This document shows positions 5,972 to 10,728 of a stretch of 10,728 bases of DNA, piece by piece. The notes beneath the pieces were generated by a model that was given only the letters and a program-made list of their open reading frames with translations, had not been told where the DNA came from and ran no database searches. The stretch is from assembly GCA_031275035.1 (NCBI GenBank), contig JAISPH010000231.1, forward strand, positions 1 through 10,728, written 5' to 3'. Position numbers and translations under genes: made by a program. The stretch's first letter is position 1. Every line of letters starts with the position of its first letter. This stretch comes from Treponema sp. Its GTDB lineage: Bacteria > Spirochaetota > Spirochaetia > Treponematales > Breznakiellaceae.

Positions 5972-6046
5972 TTAGTTTAATACCCCGGATCTTGTTCCGT
6001 GGAGGCTCGTTTTAGCCCTTCCCTCTCCTCTCTCTACCCTTTCGTA

Positions 6047-6055
6047 TGGTATACT
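6047..6055 (+). promoter_or_regulatory. Extended -10 promoter candidate for addBA
   Basis: TATACT at 6050-6055 is preceded by TGG (6047-6049), an extended -10 arrangement. No good -35 box lies 17 bp upstream. Transcription would begin around 6062, at or a few bases before the ATG at 6065, so the mRNA may be leaderless. Confidence 0.45.
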
Positions 6056-6064
6056 GATCCATCC

Positions 6065-9000
6065 ATGAATCCCGTTTTAGAGATCCTGGCGGAGGAAATT
6101 GCCAACCCCAGGGTCCGTTTTGTCTTCCCCTCCGAAACCGCTTCCTCCCTTTGGGCCAGGAAGGCCTGTCTCTTTACGGGGACCCGCTCTATTGCCCTGG
6201 ATCGTTTTCTAGCCTGGGACCGTTTTAAGGAAAAGGTAGTCCGGGCGGAGGTGCGGGGCCGGCGGCCCGTAAGCGGCGTTGTCCGCCGGCTTTTTGCGGA
6301 GGCTATGATTAAAAAAAACGCCGCCCTTGTCAAAACCGGCGGACATTCCGGTCCGGCGGGCGAAACCGGGAAAGCGGGGTTTCCCTTCCGTTCCCTTGTG
6401 CCGCCGGCCTTTGCCGCGGAGGGGGCGGTCTTCGCCGTGTCTCTGGCGGCGCTGCTGCCGTCCCTGGCGTTTTGGGAATCAAAGCGGGCCCAGGCTGCAG
6501 CCTACCGGAACGATGACGAAGATCACGACCTGGAACTTATCAAGGGGGAGTATGCCGCCTTTCTTGACAGGTATGAGCTGTTTGAGCCTTCCTGGGAAAA
6601 ACCGCCCCTGCGGGACAGGGAACACAGCTATATCATCTTTTTTCCCGAAGCGATTGATGATTTTGACGAATACGAGGCCTTGTTGACGGTTCCGCCGGTC
6701 CGGCTGGTTCATGCCGGAAAGGAAGCCCCCGGCCCCGCCGCAGAGGACGGCGTTTCGGCGGATACCGGTTTGGTCCCGCCCGGTTCCGGCGGAACCCTGG
6801 GGCTCTACAATTCCGCCCGGGAAGAGATCCGGTCCGCCGTCCTGGAGATCCGCCGCTTCCACGAAGAGGAGAAGATCCCCTATGAGGAGATGGCGATCAG
6901 CGTGCCCGGACTTGAGGACATGGAACCCTATCTGCTCCGGGAATTATCCCTCTACAATGTTCCCTTTCACCGCCATTCGGGGCAGTCCCTGGGCGAGTAC
7001 GGAGCGGGAAGGCTTTTTGCGCTGATCGGCGGCTGTACCGCCAATAATTTTTCCTTTTCTTCCCTGAAGGCCCTTATCCTGAATGACCATCTGCCCTGGC
7101 GTTATCCCGAACTAAACAGAGCCTTGATTGAATTCGGCATTAGAAACAACTGCGTGTCGGGCTATGCTGAAGGAGGCCGCTTTGTGGATGTCTGGACCGG
7201 GGCTTTCAGGACCAGCGCGGAAAAAAGTCTGGGCCGCTACTATGCCGGGTTAAAATCCGCCCTAAGATCCATTGCCGCTTCTTCAAGTTTTACGGAGATC
7301 CGCAGCCGTTACTTTGCCTTTCGGGGCCGGATCTGGAAAACCCGGGAAGAACCGGCGCTTGAAGGCAGCGGGCATGGAAGCTCCGAACAGGCCGGCGGGC
7401 GCGCTGCCGGGCCCCTTCCCTCCTGGGAAGCCTGGTCCCGGGGCGATGGATTCTTCTCCGGGGATAAGGTCAGCGGCGAAGGGAATGCGGTTCTGGCCCG
7501 CTGTATAGAGGAGCTTTCCGCCCTGATCCAGCTTGAAGAGGAGTATCCCGGGCTTATTCCCGCTTCGCCCCTTGCCTTTTATCTTTCCATTCTGCAGGGA
7601 CAGCAGTACGTACCCCAGCGCCGGGAGGCCGGGGTAAACATCTTCCGGTACCGGGTTGCGGCGGCGGCTCCCTTTAGCTGCCACTTTTTGCTGAACGCAT
7701 CCCAGGATGCCGCCACGGTGCTGTACCAGCCCCTCCGTTTTCTGCGCCAGGATAAACGGAGCCGCCTTGGCCTGGCGGATACCGACGCTTCGGCCTCGTT
7801 TTTCCGCCTTTACCGGCTCCGGGGCTGGAGGTCCTTCAGGCCCTATACCCGGATCAGCGCATCCAGGGAAAGCTTTTCCGGCTGGGCCATTCCCCACAGT
7901 TACTTTGCCGGCAATACCATTGAGGCTCCGCCGCCGCCGGCCGATCCCTTTATTGAGGAACGGGCCTGGTGGACCGGCCTGCATGAGGCGTCCATGCCGG
8001 CGGCGTCCATACCGGCGGCCGAAACCGGAGGGGCGGCGGGAAACGGCGGCGGGCATACTTTTCCGGCAAAGCTTTTCCCCGTACAGCAGGAAGGTTTTAG
8101 GCGCTGGCAGGCCGCCCTGGGGGGGAGTTTTCCGCCGAGACGCTTCAATCTGCTCCAGGCCCCTTTTCCCGCATCGGGGCCCTGCCGTCAACTGCTGCGC
8201 AAAAGAATGGCCGCCCGGCAGTATGATGAACCGGGACGGCTGATAAAAGTTTCCGCCACGGCGGATCTTAACCCCTTCTTTATGTGTCCCGCCTTCTGGT
8301 TTTACCGGAAGATTCTTTGCCTTGAACCATTTTCCCTGGAAGCGCAGTTGCTGGACGACGCCTCCCTGGGGCTCCTCTACCATGAGATACTGAGGAATCT
8401 TTTTTATGAGATTCGGGAACAGGATGGTTCCTTTCAGTCCGCCCATATTGACGATTACCGTTCCCGGCTGGTCCGTATTACCGCCCTTGCCGCCCGGCAG
8501 TACCAGGCCTTTCAGGGCCCCCTGGCGGTCCCCCTTTTGGTTTCCCAGTCCGCGGCGATTGTTAAAAGACTGAGCGTTCTTTTAAAGACGGAGGCGAAGT
8601 ATTTTGACGGCTATACCGTGGAGGCCCTGGAGCGAAGGTTGTGCCTGGAACAAGGGGGGATGCTGCTCAATGGAATCATAGACCGGATTTCGGTTTCCCC
8701 CGGCGATGAGGCGGTGATCATCGATTATAAAACCGGGGGCAGTCATTCAAAAAAGGCCAGTACCGGAACGGAGGACGACGGCCTCAGCGATTTTCAGATT
8801 CCTCTGTACATCAAGCTCTACGAAGAACAGACCGGCCTAAAGACGGCGGGGGCCTGTTTTATGATCATCAACAGCCATGATATTGCCGCGGTGGTAGGTT
8901 CCCCCGGAAGGAAACGGGGCCATACCCGGGATGAGTACCAGAAAACCCTGGACACCCTGGAGAAAAAGCTTGAACAGTTCCGCCGGTCCGTGGAGGGGAT

Positions 9001-9118
9001 GGACTTTGCCCCCAGGACATTCAGCCTGAAGAACTGCCTTGACTGCGATTACAGGACCCTCTGCCGTACCGGCTTTTTCCTGAATGTCCCCCCCAGAGAG
9101 GCCGCCTATGTCCGGTGA
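6065..9118 (+). CDS. addB: AddB-type ATP-dependent nuclease subunit with iron-sulfur staple
   Basis: This subunit of an AddAB (RexAB-like) helicase-nuclease should degrade one strand while double-strand ends are processed for RecA. From ATG 6065 the product is 1017 residues. The N-terminus starts at the strand FVFPSE, comparable to the part after the P-loop of classical AddB; no Walker A is visible. A UvrD-like segment near 246-310 reads YNSAREEI...YEEMAISVP...YNVPFHRH. The C-terminal nuclease has His773, Asp873 (NGIIDR), Asp887-Tyr-Lys889 (DYKTG), Gln911 and Tyr915. Four cysteines, Cys741 (FFMCP) and Cys991-X2-Cys994-X5-Cys1000, match the spacing of the Bacillus subtilis AddB cluster. The start is uncertain: GTG 5999 adds 22 residues, but neither start has a ribosome binding site. 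Low-complexity Gly/Ala/Pro inserts are scattered through it. addA overlaps its end by 11 nt. Confidence 0.85.
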   Translation: MNPVLEILAEEIANPRVRFVFPSETASSLWARKACLFTGTRSIALDRFLAWDRFKEKVVRAEVRGRRPVSGVVRRLFAEAMIKKNAALVKTGGHSGPAGETGKAGFPFRSLVPPAFAAEGAVFAVSLAALLPSLAFWESKRAQAAAYRNDDEDHDLELIKGEYAAFLDRYELFEPSWEKPPLRDREHSYIIFFPEAIDDFDEYEALLTVPPVRLVHAGKEAPGPAAEDGVSADTGLVPPGSGGTLGLYNSAREEIRSAVLEIRRFHEEEKIPYEEMAISVPGLEDMEPYLLRELSLYNVPFHRHSGQSLGEYGAGRLFALIGGCTANNFSFSSLKALILNDHLPWRYPELNRALIEFGIRNNCVSGYAEGGRFVDVWTGAFRTSAEKSLGRYYAGLKSALRSIAASSSFTEIRSRYFAFRGRIWKTREEPALEGSGHGSSEQAGGRAAGPLPSWEAWSRGDGFFSGDKVSGEGNAVLARCIEELSALIQLEEEYPGLIPASPLAFYLSILQGQQYVPQRREAGVNIFRYRVAAAAPFSCHFLLNASQDAATVLYQPLRFLRQDKRSRLGLADTDASASFFRLYRLRGWRSFRPYTRISASRESFSGWAIPHSYFAGNTIEAPPPPADPFIEERAWWTGLHEASMPAASIPAAETGGAAGNGGGHTFPAKLFPVQQEGFRRWQAALGGSFPPRRFNLLQAPFPASGPCRQLLRKRMAARQYDEPGRLIKVSATADLNPFFMCPAFWFYRKILCLEPFSLEAQLLDDASLGLLYHEILRNLFYEIREQDGSFQSAHIDDYRSRLVRITALAARQYQAFQGPLAVPLLVSQSAAIVKRLSVLLKTEAKYFDGYTVEALERRLCLEQGGMLLNGIIDRISVSPGDEAVIIDYKTGGSHSKKASTGTEDDGLSDFQIPLYIKLYEEQTGLKTAGACFMIINSHDIAAVVGSPGRKRGHTRDEYQKTLDTLEKKLEQFRRSVEGMDFAPRTFSLKNCLDCDYRTLCRTGFFLNVPPREAAYVR
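7988..8017 (+). repeat. In-frame 15-bp tandem duplication within addB
   Basis: Two 15-bp units, 7988-8002 and 8003-8017, differ at one base and encode the adjacent pentapeptides ASMPA and ASIPA. They lie in a low-complexity Gly/Ala-rich linker ahead of the nuclease domain, where length change is probably tolerated. Confidence 0.7.
9096..9101 (+). promoter_or_regulatory. Ribosome binding site that fixes the addA start
   Basis: GAGAGG at 9096-9101 lies 6 nt before the ATG at 9108, within the last codons of addB. It supports an overlapping, coupled start for addA. Confidence 0.65.
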
Positions 9119-10728
9119 AGCAGCCCTCGCCGGACTGGACCCGCGGCAGCGGAAGGCCGCCGCCGCGGAGTTTAATGCGGTGGTCGCCGCCGGCGCCGGT
9201 TCCGGCAAAACCAGGGTGCTGGCGTCCCGCTATGCATGGCTGATTATGGAAAAGGGCTATAAGGTGGATCAGATCCTGGCCCTTACCTTTACCAACAAAG
9301 CGGTAACCGAAATGTACAGCCGTATCTACGAGCTGCTTGTCTCCCAGGATAATGAGCGGGCCCGGACAGCGGTGGCGGATTTTTATAAGGCAAGGATATC
9401 CACCCTGGATTCATTCTGCGCCGCAGTGGCCCGGACCGCCGCCCGGAATTACGGAATCCGTCCCGATTTTAAGTGTGATGATGCGGCGGTGCGGGATCTG
9501 GCCATGGAGGCGAGCCTTCCCTTTGTGTTAAATCACCGGGATAATCCCAGCCTGCAGGTTCTGCTGGCGGATAGAAAGATCCGTACCGTGGCGGAAGAAC
9601 TTTTCGCCGAGACCGCCCTCCGGTACAGCCCCGTCTCCCGGCCCCTGGACTTTGGCCGTTTTATACAGATTCAGGGAGAGGAGATACGCCGCCAATGGAA
9701 GGCAAAGACCCAAAAGGCGGCGGATCTGATTGGCTCTATCCGGCCGGCATGGGCCGGGCTTCCCCGGGCAAAATTTTACGAAAGCCTGGGCGCCCTTTTG
9801 GGGGATCCCCTGCCTCCGGCTCCCGGCATTGATGAACTGCTGCAGGATGGAGGAGGGACGGATTCCGGGGAAACCGGGCCGGGAAGCGTTCTGCGGAAAC
9901 AGGCCGCCCGTTATTTTGAATATCTTTTTGCAATCAAAAGCCTCAGCCACAGCAGCGCAAGATCCGGACAGTACGGAGAAGTCAAGGCTTATCTTAATGA
10001 GCTGCGGGACTTCTACGGCGATCTGGAAACCATCGCCAATACCGCCCTCCACTGGGGTATCATCAGATCCGTCTTTCCCCTGATGGACGAGTTTCAGACC
10101 CTCTGCAACCGGCTGAAACGGGAGGCGGGGATTTTAAGCTTCAACGATATTGCCCACCTTGCGGTAGACGCCTTGATCGAATACCCGGACATACGAAAGG
10201 TGTATAAGGATCAGTTCCGGGCGGTGATGATCGATGAGTTTCAGGATAATAACCGGCTCCAGCGGGATCTAATCTTTCTTCTTGCGGAAAAACCCGGACG
10301 GGATAAGCCGGAGCTCCCCGGTCCGCAGGATCTTTCGCCGGATAAAATGTTTTTTGTGGGCGACGAGAAGCAGTCCATCTACCGTTTCCGGGGCGCCGAT
10401 GTATCGGTTTTCCGGGAACTGGCGGAAAGTTTCCGGAACGCCGCCGGTTTCAAAGAATCCGCCGCAGGGGAGGCTCTATCGGGCGATGGAGCCTTGAACC
10501 TGATCTACAACTACCGTTCCCGGCCCGGAATAATCGCCGCCTTTAACCGTATCTTCGGCGGCGTTCCCGTATCGTATACCTTAAAAGGGGAAACCGGCGG
10601 TTCCGTGGAAGGAATGTCCGGCGCAGGGCCTGAAGAAACATACAGAGCCGTGTTTTATAAGGCCGGGGAAAAGGAGGTTAATTTTGAAGCCCGGTATTTT
10701 ACGGGATTCCCCCGTCCGGGGACCGGCG
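9108..10728 (+). CDS. addA: AddA-type UvrD-family helicase-nuclease, 5' part only
   Basis: This should be the motor subunit of the AddAB complex, a superfamily 1A 3'-5' helicase that unwinds DNA from double-strand ends; full-length AddA also has a C-terminal nuclease, which would lie outside the window. About 540 codons are present and the frame is still open at the edge. Visible motifs in order are the Q motif (LDPRQRKAA, Gln14), Walker A AGAGSGKT (28-35, Lys34), motif Ia LALTFTNKAVTEM, ISTLDSF (Ib), Walker B IDEFQDN with Asp376-Glu377, motif III VGDEKQSIYRFRGAD starting near Val417, and the motif IV segment YNYRSRPGI. All ATPase residues in this part look intact. The start at ATG 9108 overlaps addB by 11 nt. 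A plain UvrD/PcrA or RecB-like helicase is the alternative; the adjacent AddB-type partner favours AddA. Confidence 0.85.
   Translation, partial: MSGEAALAGLDPRQRKAAAAEFNAVVAAGAGSGKTRVLASRYAWLIMEKGYKVDQILALTFTNKAVTEMYSRIYELLVSQDNERARTAVADFYKARISTLDSFCAAVARTAARNYGIRPDFKCDDAAVRDLAMEASLPFVLNHRDNPSLQVLLADRKIRTVAEELFAETALRYSPVSRPLDFGRFIQIQGEEIRRQWKAKTQKAADLIGSIRPAWAGLPRAKFYESLGALLGDPLPPAPGIDELLQDGGGTDSGETGPGSVLRKQAARYFEYLFAIKSLSHSSARSGQYGEVKAYLNELRDFYGDLETIANTALHWGIIRSVFPLMDEFQTLCNRLKREAGILSFNDIAHLAVDALIEYPDIRKVYKDQFRAVMIDEFQDNNRLQRDLIFLLAEKPGRDKPELPGPQDLSPDKMFFVGDEKQSIYRFRGADVSVFRELAESFRNAAGFKESAAGEALSGDGALNLIYNYRSRPGIIAAFNRIFGGVPVSYTLKGETGGSVEGMSGAGPEETYRAVFYKAGEKEVNFEARYFTGFPRPGTG

Larger units (their letters stand above)
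5357..5978. repeat. Possible outer inverted repeats around the right array
   Basis: aaactaaac at 5357-5365 and gtttagttt at 5970-5978 are perfect inverted 9-mers. Just inside them, cgaacggcatgaac (5368-5381) matches the reverse complement of 5943-5956 at 13 of 14 positions. The order is mirror-symmetric around the palindrome array, as in a MITE-like element of about 620 bp. No target-site duplication is obvious, and the motif is simple enough that chance cannot be excluded. Confidence 0.35.

Noticed and set aside
7283..8446. Long minus-strand frame (387 codons) inside addB
   Set aside because: The composition is low-complexity and basic, no domain is recognisable, and it is antisense to a gene with clear nuclease motifs.

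Overview
The window looks like chromosomal DNA of a GC-rich spirochete, most likely a treponeme of the termite-gut or free-living kind. The evidence is an FMN-riboswitch-controlled riboflavin ABC transporter with the RfuABCD layout known from Treponema, a spirochete-style lipoprotein signal on its binding protein, and an addB-addA pair. The genus is an inference; no rRNA or other phylogenetic marker is present.

Layout. Positions 1-119 are AT-rich and show no gene. Positions 120-367 hold an array of imperfect palindromes with a period near 37 bp. A sigma70-like promoter (387-415) follows, then an FMN riboswitch aptamer (429-587) and its intrinsic terminator (629-656). The riboswitch leads the four-gene operon rfuA-rfuB-rfuC-rfuD (679-5333), whose genes are 5 bp apart or overlap. 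They encode a substrate-binding lipoprotein, a double-NBD ATPase and two permeases. High FMN should fold the aptamer, release the terminator and shut the operon off; low FMN should allow readthrough and riboflavin uptake.

Positions 5334-5998 are non-coding. They contain a candidate terminator, a second hairpin and a second palindrome array (5541-5836) of the same family as the left one but in the opposite orientation. The transporter operon is therefore bracketed by inverted copies of one repeat family.

From 6065 to the window end lie addB and addA (11-bp overlap). AddB carries a complete RecB-type nuclease motif set and the four cysteines of an iron-sulfur staple but lacks an N-terminal Walker A. 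AddA is a UvrD-family helicase cut by the window edge. Together they should process double-strand DNA ends for recombination. The addB start may be leaderless, because an extended -10 box lies only 9 nt before the preferred ATG.

The genes belong to known families. The least explained material is the pair of inverted 37-bp-period palindrome arrays.
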